Below, piece after piece: positions 32,803 through 41,386 of a stretch of DNA of 46,548 nucleotides. Each line of letters opens with the position of its first letter. Positions within the stretch are counted from its first letter, which is position 1. Source of the stretch: Candidatus Saccharibacteria bacterium UBA3225 (GTDB taxonomy: Bacteria > Patescibacteriota > Saccharimonadia > Saccharimonadales > Saccharimonadaceae); the NCBI GenBank assembly GCA_002363515.1, contig DEVX01000078.1, positions 861 to 47,408 on the forward strand. The letters are read 5' to 3'. Under the pieces are notes generated by a model. It was not told where the DNA came from. It made no database searches and saw only the letters and a list, made by a program, of their open reading frames with translations. A program made the translations under genes and the position numbers.

Positions 32803-33135
32803 TTACTTCTTTGGGGGAGTTATATTTGCAGGTCGACCATATTCTGGCATAATGAGTTTTACTTTTTCTCCACGATGATTATATAGAGGAATTTCAAGCT
32901 GGCTGGCAAGAGTGTTTACAACCGTAGCGCCAATTCGTAGGCCAGTAAAACTGCCTGGGCCAGACATAAAATTGATTTCGGTTATATCTTGCCAATCCTT
33001 CCCGTTCTCCGTAAGCTTGTCGTGAATAAATTTAAGAAGATTTTTGGCAAGACTGCGACCAGAATCCCATTCGTATGTTTTATTATCGAGCTTCATAATA
33101 GTGAGCGGCTGCGACGTGTCTAGATATAGTTTCAT
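32803..33135 (-). CDS. tsaB: Short TsaB-like protein (N-terminal domain only)
   Basis: 110 residues against about 220-230 for typical TsaB. The N-terminal ASKHA lobe is clear: MKLYLDTSQP, the SLAKNLLKFIHDKL helix and GPGSFTGLRIGATVVNTLA (59-77), the TsaB signature. The second lobe is missing; the chain ends with PEYGRPANITPPKK and a normal stop. TsaB is the partner of TsaD in making t6A37 in tRNAs that read ANN codons, and its dimer face lies in the N-terminal lobe, so a short form could still work. It overlaps tsaE by 4 nt. This may be a lineage-specific reduced form rather than a broken gene. Confidence 0.88.
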   Translation of the reverse strand: MKLYLDTSQPLTIMKLDNKTYEWDSGRSLAKNLLKFIHDKLTENGKDWQDITEINFMSGPGSFTGLRIGATVVNTLASQLEIPLYNHRGEKVKLIMPEYGRPANITPPKK

Positions 33136-33536
33136 TTTGTTTTTATCTCCCTCGTTTTTTCGTCAATATACCGAATTTCAATGATTTTTCTGTTTTTCGG
33201 AAGCACATCTTGAATGCTTTGTCCCCACTCTACAACTACGATAGCCTTCGGATTACTAATCGCCTCAGCAAGATCCTCAGCCATAATGCCCGGATCAGAG
33301 AGCCGATAGAAATCATAATGGATTAAACAATAGTCTGAACCGTAATACTCTTTCGAAAGCGTAAATGAGGGAGAAGTGACACTATCGACAACGCCAAGCC
33401 CCTCCGCAATACCACGCGTTAAAGTGGTTTTGCCGGCACCAACATCGCCTAGCAACTCAAGCACTTGTGGAGCGCGTAAGGTTTTACCAAGACTCTTGCC
33501 GTATTCAAGCATTTCCTTTTCGGAATGAATTAACAT
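33132..33536 (-). CDS. tsaE: tRNA threonylcarbamoyladenosine biosynthesis ATPase
   Basis: 134 residues. A small P-loop ATPase that works with TsaB-TsaD in t6A37 formation. Walker A GDVGAGKTTLTRG (31-43), VTSPSFTLSKEY, HYDFYRL and the VVEWGQ motif are all typical. Length is slightly below average but complete. It overlaps comEC by 7 nt and tsaB by 4 nt. Confidence 0.96.
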   Translation of the reverse strand: MLIHSEKEMLEYGKSLGKTLRAPQVLELLGDVGAGKTTLTRGIAEGLGVVDSVTSPSFTLSKEYYGSDYCLIHYDFYRLSDPGIMAEDLAEAISNPKAIVVVEWGQSIQDVLPKNRKIIEIRYIDEKTREIKTK

Positions 33537-34996
33537 GTATATATTTTACCATATTCTGGAATTTTATCCAGTACGTACCTGGGGCGGAAACTATACTTCG
33601 TGCGAGATTTTAGAAATAGCATAAGCAAGACGATGGGAATATACATCATAAGAATTAGCGGACTTCCGCTCCCGATTGATACCGTAGCCCATTTTACCTT
33701 ACTCAATACATCAATTACCGCAATCTGAAACGCCAACAATATTTTGCAAATAAAGACTATTGGCGCAAAGCCTGGCATAATTCCAATAAGAAAGGTTAAT
33801 GCCATTATAGCTGGGATTATTGGAGTAACGATAATATTCGCTAATATTCCGATGATCGAGAAAGCTCCAAAAGAATAAATAGTTATAGGCAAACAAAATA
33901 GCTGCGCCGAAAATGCGACAATAACCATTTCGCCGATGTAACTAGTAGCATTACCATAAAAATATTCCTTCAACATGGGTACCAATAACACAATTCCGCC
34001 ATATGACGCAAGCGACAGCTGCCATGCCAAACTTTTAATTATGAGTGGGTTTATTAAAATTGAAATCGCAACAACATATATTAATATACGGCCAGGGTGA
34101 AATTTTCTGCCAAAGTACCCTGCCATTAATGTTGAGCCTGTTACTAGCCCGGCGCGCAAAAGACTTGGGCTAAGTCCCGCCACCATAATAAAAGACAGAA
34201 TCAAAATGCCAGCAAAGGCATAGCTCGCAAATCGAGAAACTTTCCTCATGCTTTTCTGTGCAAAAATCGAAAGTATAGCTAAGCAAAAGCCAGACGCTAC
34301 TACGATATGTGATAAGCCTACGGCTCTAAGTTTAGCTTTAAAATCTTCAGATAGCGCTTTCTCGCCAATTAAAAAGCCCAACGCTAAATTCGCCTCTTCT
34401 GAGTCGCCTATGGCTTGGCGAATACGTTTCGTAAAAATGTTGCGAATTGTTACGAAGTAGTCTGGCGGATCTGGCTTGCTTATCGAGATTAGAGTGGGAC
34501 GATAAACCGAGACGGCATAATCACCGAAGCCCTCACTGATCATTGCGCGAAGGGTAATTTGATCCGAACGCGCTATGTCATCATATACCCCTGACATAGT
34601 TGCATATATTTGACAATTTAATGCGCTTGTGCTATAATTAAAGCGTGGGCTTCCCAAATGAAGCCTGGTTTGGTTGTTTTTGACCTCCGGCCAATCTTGA
34701 ACAGTAGCAGTAATAATTACTTCGCGACCAATGTACATGGTGGCGATTTTTTGATCGCTAATACTTAACCCCGAATAATATAGCCCTAGTAGGCAACCGG
34801 CTACTAGGGCTAATATAATCCGAAGTTGACCGGAAATTACTAGCGAAGCAAAAATAAGCAGACCTACAAAAGAAATCAAATTAAAAACTATAGTTCAATT
34901 AAATAGCACCGAAAGAATACCGCTAATAACAATGCCGACAGAAAAAGATAATGGCACCACGGATATATGAACAGTATTCTTCTTAAGCAAACCCAT
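33530..34996 (-). pseudogene. comEC: ComEC/Rec2-like DNA-uptake channel interrupted by an in-frame UGA
   Basis: An ATG at 34996 opens a frame whose first 33 codons read like a ComEC N-terminus (basic MGLLKKNTVHIS, then a hydrophobic helix). Codon 34 is TGA (34895-34897). The same frame then continues without break for 449 codons to 33530; the free open part starts at a TTG at 34879. That part has an OB-fold-like region (GREVIITATVQDWPE) and the Competence domain with many membrane helices (GEKALSEDFKAKLRAVGLSHIVVASGFCLAIL). ComEC passes single-stranded DNA across the membrane. The C-terminal metallo-lactamase part of longer ComECs is absent, as in many short forms. Either the gene has a nonsense mutation (TGG to TGA would fit), or translation restarts at the TTG, or the base is an error. 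TsaE follows by a 7-nt overlap. Confidence 0.72.
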
Positions 34997-35008
34997 GTCT
35001 TAGTTTAA

Positions 35009-35017
35009 ATATTAACA
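35009..35017 (-). promoter_or_regulatory. Extended -10 promoter of the comEC frame
   Basis: Minus-strand TGT followed by TAATAT, 12 nt before the ATG at 34996. It supports that ATG as the ancestral start, and is divergent from the promoter at 35048-35056. Confidence 0.5.
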
Positions 35018-35047
35018 ATTCAGCATTCAAACATGAGCTCAATTATC

Positions 35048-35056
35048 TGTTATACT
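35048..35056 (+). promoter_or_regulatory. Extended -10 promoter, leaderless start of the LTA synthase-like gene
   Basis: TGT then TATACT, followed by 6 nt and a GTG at 35063. It argues that the GTG, not the ATG at 35033, is the true start. Confidence 0.6.
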
Positions 35057-35062
35057 ATTTAC

Positions 35063-36958
35063 GTGAGGAAAAAACTTGAAAAAATACAGAAGAAAATGAC
35101 CAAGAAGCAACGATATGTTGCTTCGTCGTTAATTTTTTTGTTCATAGCCGCACTTTTGTTGACTTGGTTCTTAGAATATCGTTATTTCCTGAATGACATG
35201 TTTCGAGTTTGGAGTTTCGTAATCGGAAGCCCACTGGTTTACCTATTTAATGCATTTCTAATGTGGCTGATGCTTGTTTTTATTTGGGGCCTTCTGGGGT
35301 CGCCGGTTATAACCGTTGGCGTTAGTTGGATTTCGATAATCATTTTGACTTATGTACATATATATAAATACTATTCGCGCCAAACTCCTTTGCTGCCGGA
35401 GGATTTTCAGCTCGCTAGCGAGGCCAGTTCTCTTACTAAATTCGTAGACTTCGGAAGTATTACACGAACAGTCATTGCCGTGTTGCTAGTCATTTGGTTA
35501 ACCGCCCTATTTTCAAAATATATGGCGAGAAGATTTAATCTAGTTAGAAATTGGAAAACACACAGTCCAACACAAAGACACGCAGTTGGAATGCGCTTGC
35601 TAATAGTTATGTTAGCGGGAGGTGCATTCTTCTTTTCCACGGATTTTATTAGACACCATGACGGAACACGCTATGAGGATATTCCCATTTTAGGCACACA
35701 TTTTACAGCCTGGAATCAAAACCGCAACTACGATGATAACGGTTTCATTCTGGGGTTCTTATATAACTTCCAGAAGCTTAAGCTAGACGAACCGGATATT
35801 TATTCGCGCGACAAAATCGCTGGCATAAAAAGCAAGTACGATGCAATCGCTGAAGAAAAAAACATGAATCGCAAAAGTCCAAAAGAAGAGAAAGCGAGCG
35901 TGATAGTTATATTAAATGAATCATTTTATGACCCAAGTGTCGAATTTAATGGTGAAAAATTTGAAGATTATTACGAACACACAGGTGGAGAAATTCTGCC
36001 GAATATTCATAGAATCCAAAGTAAATACCCAAGCGGACTAATGTATTCATTGGACTATGGTGGCGGCACGGCGAATATTGAATTTGAGACATTAACTAGT
36101 CTGACGAATTATTGGACGAATACCGTTCCGTACACCTCCCTGGTTCCGAAAGCTGGAGAAATTCCTTCCATCGCGCGAATGCTGAAGAAAAGCGGATACA
36201 CGACTACGGCGATTCACCCATTTAATGGTGGCATGTATAAACGTAATATCTCGCTCGCAAACGAGGATTTCGACACCTTTATTACCGAGAACGAACTAGA
36301 TTTTAAAGAGCATGAAGGCAACTCGGAATACATCAATGATCGCTCAGCTTATCTACAGACGCTAAAGGTTCTAAAAGAAAACGAAGGGCCGCAAATGATT
36401 GGTTTAATAACAATGCAAAATCATACGCCATATAATGCAGATATTTACGAGAAAACGGATTTCGAAATAGTGGGCGACGAAATTGACGAGCAGAAAAAGT
36501 CAGACATAGCAATTTATTATCAGACATTACATAATTCGGATAAATATCTTGGCGAATTCATCAACGAGTTGGACAAACTAGATAAAAAAGTTGTCGTATT
36601 ATTCTTCGGCGATCACTCAGCGGGTCTGTTTGACAATGTTAATTCGCATGAGAAAAAGGCCGTACGTGACTTATCGCGCGTGACCCCATACTTTATTTAT
36701 TCAAACTACGCATCGGGTTTTCAAGGCGAAAAAAAGCTACCAACCACGACTCCAAACTGCATGGTCAACACTATGCTAAATGGTCTGAACTGGGAAAAAG
36801 ATTCATTATACTACCTCGTAGATGACGTTTGTACAAATGAACCAATTCTAACATCGAGTTACCTAGAGGGCCGCCAAATTAATATGGCATCCGTCATGGA
36901 TGACTACGAGCTAATAACTTACGACATTCTAGGCGGCAAGAAGTATTGGATGAAATAG
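35063..36958 (+). CDS. Lipoteichoic acid synthase-like sulfatase-family membrane enzyme
   Basis: 631 residues from the GTG at 35063; an ATG at 35033 in frame lies upstream of the promoter and is rejected. Five N-terminal membrane helices (about 20-210) are followed by an outer sulfatase/LtaS-type domain. The metal and catalytic sites are visible: Glu in VIVILNESFYDPS (about 286), candidate nucleophile Thr336 in DYGGGTANIEFET, HPFNGGMYKRN and FFGDHSAG with Asp-His. Family enzymes transfer glycerol-phosphate from phosphatidylglycerol to a glycolipid, or phosphoethanolamine in relatives. Substrate here is inferred only. A terminator follows at once. It is divergent from comEC. Confidence 0.9.
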   Translation: MRKKLEKIQKKMTKKQRYVASSLIFLFIAALLLTWFLEYRYFLNDMFRVWSFVIGSPLVYLFNAFLMWLMLVFIWGLLGSPVITVGVSWISIIILTYVHIYKYYSRQTPLLPEDFQLASEASSLTKFVDFGSITRTVIAVLLVIWLTALFSKYMARRFNLVRNWKTHSPTQRHAVGMRLLIVMLAGGAFFFSTDFIRHHDGTRYEDIPILGTHFTAWNQNRNYDDNGFILGFLYNFQKLKLDEPDIYSRDKIAGIKSKYDAIAEEKNMNRKSPKEEKASVIVILNESFYDPSVEFNGEKFEDYYEHTGGEILPNIHRIQSKYPSGLMYSLDYGGGTANIEFETLTSLTNYWTNTVPYTSLVPKAGEIPSIARMLKKSGYTTTAIHPFNGGMYKRNISLANEDFDTFITENELDFKEHEGNSEYINDRSAYLQTLKVLKENEGPQMIGLITMQNHTPYNADIYEKTDFEIVGDEIDEQKKSDIAIYYQTLHNSDKYLGEFINELDKLDKKVVVLFFGDHSAGLFDNVNSHEKKAVRDLSRVTPYFIYSNYASGFQGEKKLPTTTPNCMVNTMLNGLNWEKDSLYYLVDDVCTNEPILTSSYLEGRQINMASVMDDYELITYDILGGKKYWMK

Positions 36959-36963
36959 CCCAC

Positions 36964-36994
36964 AAAAAAGACTCCCCGTGGGGAGCCTTTTTTT
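36964..36994. terminator. Bidirectional terminator (LTA synthase-like / metG)
   Basis: CTCCCC (36972-36977) and GGGGAG (36980-36985) with A6 upstream and T7 downstream, between two convergent genes. Confidence 0.92.
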
Positions 36995-38402
36995 AATTCT
37001 TTGGAAACAGTGGAGTTGCCGGTGGTTGAATTTGTTTAGCCGTAAAGATTTCTTTAATTTGCCCTGCTGTATCTGGAAGGAAAATTGCGAGACGATCATT
37101 TATGGCCAACAGGTCGACCACGAGTTTTCGAAGAACCTCTTTAGCCTTGTCTGGATTAGTTTTAACGAGAGCCCACGGCTTTTCTGCATCGATACGTTTG
37201 TTTAGTTCTGAGATACCATCCCAAAGAATATCAAACGCAAAATTGAATTCGTATTTTTGCATACGGGAATCGAAGTCGGGATTTTCGCGTTTTTTAACTT
37301 TTTGCCCTGATATCTCATTCTTTTTACAAAGCGTAGCAAGTCGTTGGACAAGGTTGCCTAAATCGTTAGCTAGCTCGTTATAGGATGCTTCATATTTTTC
37401 CCAGGTAAAGTCCACATCGTCCGTCGTAGACGCATGGCGCAAGAAGTAATAGCGAAACGGAGTTAGACCGTGTTTCGCAAGAATATCTTGCGGATCGACA
37501 ACGTTGCCGATGGATTTAGACATTTTTTCACCATTAGCCGTAATAAAACCGTGCGCTAACAAGTTGTGCGCCAGTGGAAGTCCTAAACCTAGCAACATTG
37601 CCGGCCAAATACCAGCATGGAAGCGCAAAATATCCTTACCGACGATTTGCGTATGGGCTGGCCAATAGTCCGAAATGTCTTTGTCTGGGTAGCCAAGAAC
37701 GGTGATATAGTTCGAAAGTGCATCAATCCAAACATACATCACTTGACTATCGTCACCAGGTACTGGAATTCCCCATTCAACCTGTTCCTTTGGGCGCGAA
37801 ATAGATACGTCTGGCATGCTTTTAAGTAAATTCAGGAACTCTTTCTTGCGGAAAGCTGGGGTAATTTTTAATCTGTCAGACTCGATGGCATTACGGATTT
37901 TTTCTTTAAAATCAGAAATGCGTAAATAATAATTCTCTTCACTAAGTTTGGCGTACGGCTTTTTGTGGTCGGGACACTCGCCGTGATTGTCGTCGCGCTC
38001 CTTATCTGTCACAAAAGCCTCACATCCTTCGCAGTACCAACCAGTATATTTATCTTTGTAAATATGATCCGAAAGTTTAGTCCATATTTCTTGACAGCGA
38101 CGTTCATGGTCTGGATCGGTCGTGCGAATGAAGTCCGTGTACTCTACCCCAAGCGAATGAATAAAATCTTGGAATTTTTGAGAATTTTGATCGACAAATT
38201 CCTGCACAGTAACACCTTGATCGGCAGCTTTCTTAAAGTTCTTATTGCCGTGTTCATCAGTACCAGCCTGCAAGCGAACCTTTTGGCCGTTATACATCAT
38301 ATACCGACGGAGCGTATCCGCAAGAAGATAGTCCATAGCATGGCCAAGGTGCGGATTACCGTTGACGTATGGAATAGCTGTAGTGATATATGATTCTTTC
38401 AT
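36993..38402 (-). CDS. metG: Methionyl-tRNA synthetase (short form)
   Basis: A 469-residue class I synthetase that charges tRNA(Met). HIGH-type motif PHLGH (17-21), zinc knuckle with Cys124, Cys127 and Cys143 plus His146, WIDALSNY, and KMSKS at 293-297 (GEKMSKSIGN). The anticodon-binding helical domain (about 340-460) is present; the C-terminal tRNA-binding EMAP-like domain of many bacterial MetG is absent. The ATG lies 7 nt after a TGT TAAAAT promoter, so its mRNA is leaderless or nearly so. Confidence 0.97.
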   Translation of the reverse strand: MKESYITTAIPYVNGNPHLGHAMDYLLADTLRRYMMYNGQKVRLQAGTDEHGNKNFKKAADQGVTVQEFVDQNSQKFQDFIHSLGVEYTDFIRTTDPDHERRCQEIWTKLSDHIYKDKYTGWYCEGCEAFVTDKERDDNHGECPDHKKPYAKLSEENYYLRISDFKEKIRNAIESDRLKITPAFRKKEFLNLLKSMPDVSISRPKEQVEWGIPVPGDDSQVMYVWIDALSNYITVLGYPDKDISDYWPAHTQIVGKDILRFHAGIWPAMLLGLGLPLAHNLLAHGFITANGEKMSKSIGNVVDPQDILAKHGLTPFRYYFLRHASTTDDVDFTWEKYEASYNELANDLGNLVQRLATLCKKNEISGQKVKKRENPDFDSRMQKYEFNFAFDILWDGISELNKRIDAEKPWALVKTNPDKAKEVLRKLVVDLLAINDRLAIFLPDTAGQIKEIFTAKQIQPPATPLFPKN

Positions 38403-38409
38403 GAATCAT

Positions 38410-38418
38410 ATTTTAACA
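38410..38418 (-). promoter_or_regulatory. Extended -10 promoter of metG
   Basis: Minus-strand TGT followed by TAAAAT with 7 nt to the ATG at 38402. Confidence 0.6.
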
Positions 38419-38444
38419 TCTTTTATAGAGAAAGGCGAATGTGT

Positions 38445-39320
38445 CTATTTAATAACTACAAGTAGAACTACAATTGCGATAATAATTACCGCAACGCCTA
38501 CACCGATGCCGATAAATAGTGGGGCTTTACTCTTTTTTCGTTCTGGGGAAGTAATAGTATTGGCAACATGTGCCGGTTCGCCAGCTGGGGTAGCTGCATT
38601 ATCAGTACCATCTGCTTTTGCCGTAGTTTCTGTCGGGGAGCTGGGAGCTCCTAGTTGGTCAGTCGCCTTTGCGTCGGATTTTTCATTCCCTTCGGCAGCA
38701 ATTGGATCAACGTTCATTTGGCCAAATGAAGCCTCCATATGGTCTAGTTCTTCTTTAGCCTTAGCGTCTGATTCGGATGTTTTATCCGATGAATTATCAG
38801 GTTCATCAATAATATCGCCAGCCACGAAAGAAGCTGATGGCTCCGCCTTTGGAGCGGCTGGTTCGGACGGCGCAACTGTGGGATCGCTAATACCATTATC
38901 GAGGGCAATAGTTTCCGAGTTTGCCGATTGTATAGATAGAGAAACGGTGGAAGAATCGTCAGTAATATTAGCGCTACCCGCGTTGCCACTAGAAATAGAG
39001 CCGTCAAGGCTTACAGACTCTGCGGAATCGCTACCGCCAGCCAAGTTAAGATTTGGGTCGTCCGCCATACGTTGATCGAGTTCATGTTGTGACGTTGGAA
39101 CGTCGTCTAGGCTAATATCGTTAACATCAAAAGTATTCTGAATTTTTGGAGTGTCACCAGCGGCCATTACGGCTTGATTAATAACGTCCATATCGAAGTC
39201 TGGCTGGGCGTTAAGTTTTTCTTCGCTAATTGGTCCGCCAAAATCAGGTGCGACTGAATCCGTGTTTGTGTTAGTTGTTGCAGAGTTCTGGTTGTCTAAA
39301 TCCACCGGATTAGCCTCCAT
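38445..39320 (-). CDS. Acidic, low-complexity tail-anchored membrane protein
   Basis: 291 residues not recognised as a family. Residues 1-250 are acidic and rich in Asp, Ser, Ala, Asn and Glu, with few hydrophobic stretches, and look disordered. Near the C-terminus ERKKSKAPLFIGIG begins a basic stretch and a single membrane helix (about 265-290) that ends the protein. This is the layout of a C-tail-anchored protein with a cytoplasmic disordered arm. No ribosome site is obvious. It lies between rsmA and metG on the same strand, 34 nt after rsmA. Confidence 0.7.
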   Translation of the reverse strand: MEANPVDLDNQNSATTNTNTDSVAPDFGGPISEEKLNAQPDFDMDVINQAVMAAGDTPKIQNTFDVNDISLDDVPTSQHELDQRMADDPNLNLAGGSDSAESVSLDGSISSGNAGSANITDDSSTVSLSIQSANSETIALDNGISDPTVAPSEPAAPKAEPSASFVAGDIIDEPDNSSDKTSESDAKAKEELDHMEASFGQMNVDPIAAEGNEKSDAKATDQLGAPSSPTETTAKADGTDNAATPAGEPAHVANTITSPERKKSKAPLFIGIGVGVAVIIIAIVVLLVVIK

Positions 39321-39354
39321 TAAAATTAGCCGTTATTTTAATAATATCATAATG

Positions 39355-40119
39355 CTAATGAATATTTTTTTCAAGTCGAACCCAGTCCGATATCGATAAA
39401 TCAGCAGGACGTGCGTCGAGACTCAGCTCGTTCTTAGTGAATATTTCAGCAAGTTTCTCTTTTGGCAGGTGGGTGCCGACCGCTAAATTAGTTAGCAACT
39501 TTTTGCGTGGCGCTATAAACCCTAACTTTATAAGCGCGATGGTAGATTCCGTTGCCAGTGGCCGGTCGAGCGGTTCAAGAACTACGATTTGGCTGTCTAC
39601 CTTTGGTGGCGGCGTAAAAAATTCACGCCCAACAACTGCCTCTAAAGAAACTTTGGCATATATTTGCGCCGATAGGCCAAGTATGGAATAGTCGCCTGGC
39701 TCAGCAGCGAGACGCTCGGCCACTTCTTTTTGTATAAGTAGTACTATCTTTTTTGGCCGATGATTGGCGTGCAAGAATTTTTGAATAATCGGAGAGGTAA
39801 TGTAATATGGAATATTTCCAGCTACGACATATTCTTCTGGGAGATTTAAGCTTTTTAATTCAAGTGACAGAATATCCTGATTGTGAACTTCTAAGTTTTT
39901 CCCTGGAAACGACTTTGGTAAGTTTTCGGCAAGACGATTATCTAGCTCGATGGCGACAACTTTTTCGAAGTTTTTAAAAAGTGCCGAAGTAAGTGTGCCG
40001 AGGCCTGGGCCGATTTCGACCACTACGCCGCAGCCATCCGTAGCCGCCATATCCGATATGTCTAACAAAATATCTCGATCTTTAAGCCAATGCTGGCCAA
40101 GAGATTTCCGGTTCTTCAT
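39355..40119 (-). CDS. rsmA: 16S rRNA (adenine1518-N6/adenine1519-N6)-dimethyltransferase
   Basis: A 254-residue KsgA-type methyltransferase that dimethylates two adjacent adenines in helix 45 of 16S rRNA. The N-terminus KSLGQHWLKD, the SAM loop EIGPGLGTLTSAL, VVAIELDNRLAENL and the catalytic NIPYYITSPI motif are all present. GREFFTPPPKVDSQIV matches the family. Length is normal. Its ATG begins one base after the stop of the Rpf-like gene (TAAA TG arrangement), so the two are coupled. Confidence 0.97.
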   Translation of the reverse strand: MKNRKSLGQHWLKDRDILLDISDMAATDGCGVVVEIGPGLGTLTSALFKNFEKVVAIELDNRLAENLPKSFPGKNLEVHNQDILSLELKSLNLPEEYVVAGNIPYYITSPIIQKFLHANHRPKKIVLLIQKEVAERLAAEPGDYSILGLSAQIYAKVSLEAVVGREFFTPPPKVDSQIVVLEPLDRPLATESTIALIKLGFIAPRKKLLTNLAVGTHLPKEKLAEIFTKNELSLDARPADLSISDWVRLEKNIH

Positions 40120-40120
40120 T

Positions 40121-41332
40121 TTACCACCAATGATTTACGGTCCAGAATTGATACGCTTTTGCCCAGCTACCATATCTTCCGACAGCGTAACCGTTACACC
40201 AGCGTAGCTGAGTGATTGGATTAGTCGCCCAGTCGCTACCTGCGCTAGCCATCTTGCTACCCGGAAGGGCCTGACACAGACCCGTTGCGCCACTATACGC
40301 GTTCTTTGCCAGTGGATTCCAGTGCGACTCGCGCTGTATAATATAGTTCACATAACCATAGTCACTTGGAGAAATCCCCGCTTGCGCCATCCAGTCATTG
40401 TGTGTGCCGGCCGGTAAGTCTACTTTCATGCCAACCTTTACCTGCTCGTCAATTGGCTTTTGTGTCACGATAGAAGAGAGGACTTTGCGTGAGATTTCTT
40501 TGCCGTTACGCATATTTATCTCATAAGTCACAATCTTCTTACCTTTCTGTCCGGCCGTTGTTACTTTTCTGACGCCATAATTAAGCGAATAGTCGTAGGT
40601 AGTTTTCGTGTTGTAGTTTACGACCTCTTCTACCGTTTTTGTCTGTTTTCCTTGGCGGAAGACAGCAAGACTAATCCCGTCTTTCAACTTAACATCATCT
40701 CGCAACGATGACCAGGTTTCCTTAGCATCTACGGTAATCCCCTGCTCGGCCAAGAATTCGCCAACCGTATCGGCTTGGGTTCGAATCACCATGTCTTTGC
40801 CATAAAATTCGAAATTTACAGTCTTTGCGCGCGTGATTTGATATGCGGTAGTCATACCACTCTCGAGCAACCCATTATATGCAACTACCTCGATAATATC
40901 TTGGTCAAGAAGCTTCAAGCCAGCATCTTCGGCGACTTGCTCAGGCTCAGTGGCGGAAGTGCGAACATATTTTTTAACATTATCGTCAATTACAACCGTC
41001 TGACGCGATCGGTAGATATTAATATTAAATGTTTCCGAGTTGATTTTATCGTCTAATCCTGGCTCAACCGTATCATACTCGTCGTAAACTATACCGGCGC
41101 GCTCCAGAAGTTCACGCACCGTAATCGCCGCTGAGCGAAGAGTGGTCTTTTCGCCACCGTCATAAATAGTCACAAAACTTTGATCGTCTTTCTCTGCCGA
41201 CTCCGATGAAGTCGCACTCGCGAAAAAGCCGCCAGTCTTTGCAATAATAGTGAACAAAAGCAGAGAGGCGAGGAATCCGAGGGTCATTAAAGACGGGATC
41301 GAGAATGTCCCGATAACCTTGCGTAATTTCAT
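40121..41332 (-). CDS. Rpf/YabE-like secreted protein: DUF348 repeats, G5 domain, lysozyme-like domain
   Basis: 403 residues from the ATG at 41332; the frame opens at 41350, but that stretch overlaps the promoter TGT TAAAAT. In order: membrane anchor or signal helix (about 10-32), three DUF348-type repeats (about 50-100, 100-150, 165-230; for example ITVRELLERAGIVYDEYD), a G5 domain (about 230-300), then a lysozyme/transglycosylase-like domain (NYIIQRESHWNPLAKNAYSGATGLCQALPG, split about 335-370) with candidate catalytic Glu in QRESHW. This layout is that of resuscitation-promoting factor RpfB and of YabE. It would act outside the cell on peptidoglycan, its own or that of a host bacterium. 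Coupled to rsmA, a pairing also seen in actinobacteria (rpfB-ksgA). Confidence 0.9.
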   Translation of the reverse strand: MKLRKVIGTFSIPSLMTLGFLASLLLFTIIAKTGGFFASATSSESAEKDDQSFVTIYDGGEKTTLRSAAITVRELLERAGIVYDEYDTVEPGLDDKINSETFNINIYRSRQTVVIDDNVKKYVRTSATEPEQVAEDAGLKLLDQDIIEVVAYNGLLESGMTTAYQITRAKTVNFEFYGKDMVIRTQADTVGEFLAEQGITVDAKETWSSLRDDVKLKDGISLAVFRQGKQTKTVEEVVNYNTKTTYDYSLNYGVRKVTTAGQKGKKIVTYEINMRNGKEISRKVLSSIVTQKPIDEQVKVGMKVDLPAGTHNDWMAQAGISPSDYGYVNYIIQRESHWNPLAKNAYSGATGLCQALPGSKMASAGSDWATNPITQLRWCNGYAVGRYGSWAKAYQFWTVNHWW

Positions 41333-41340
41333 GCTCTTAA

Positions 41341-41349
41341 ATTTTAACA
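41341..41349 (-). promoter_or_regulatory. Extended -10 promoter of the Rpf-like/rsmA operon
   Basis: Minus-strand TGT followed by TAAAAT, 8 nt before the ATG at 41332; the message is nearly leaderless. Confidence 0.55.
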
Positions 41350-41386
41350 TTTCTTTGTAATTCTGGCAAATTTTAACAGATATCTC

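Noticed and set aside
34895..34897. UGA recoding (Gly as in Gracilibacteria, Trp, or selenocysteine) to explain the comEC interruption
   Set aside because: Many genes here end properly at UGA, often in tight overlaps (gatC, rnhA, ftsH), and no other internal UGA is needed; no selenocysteine context was seen.
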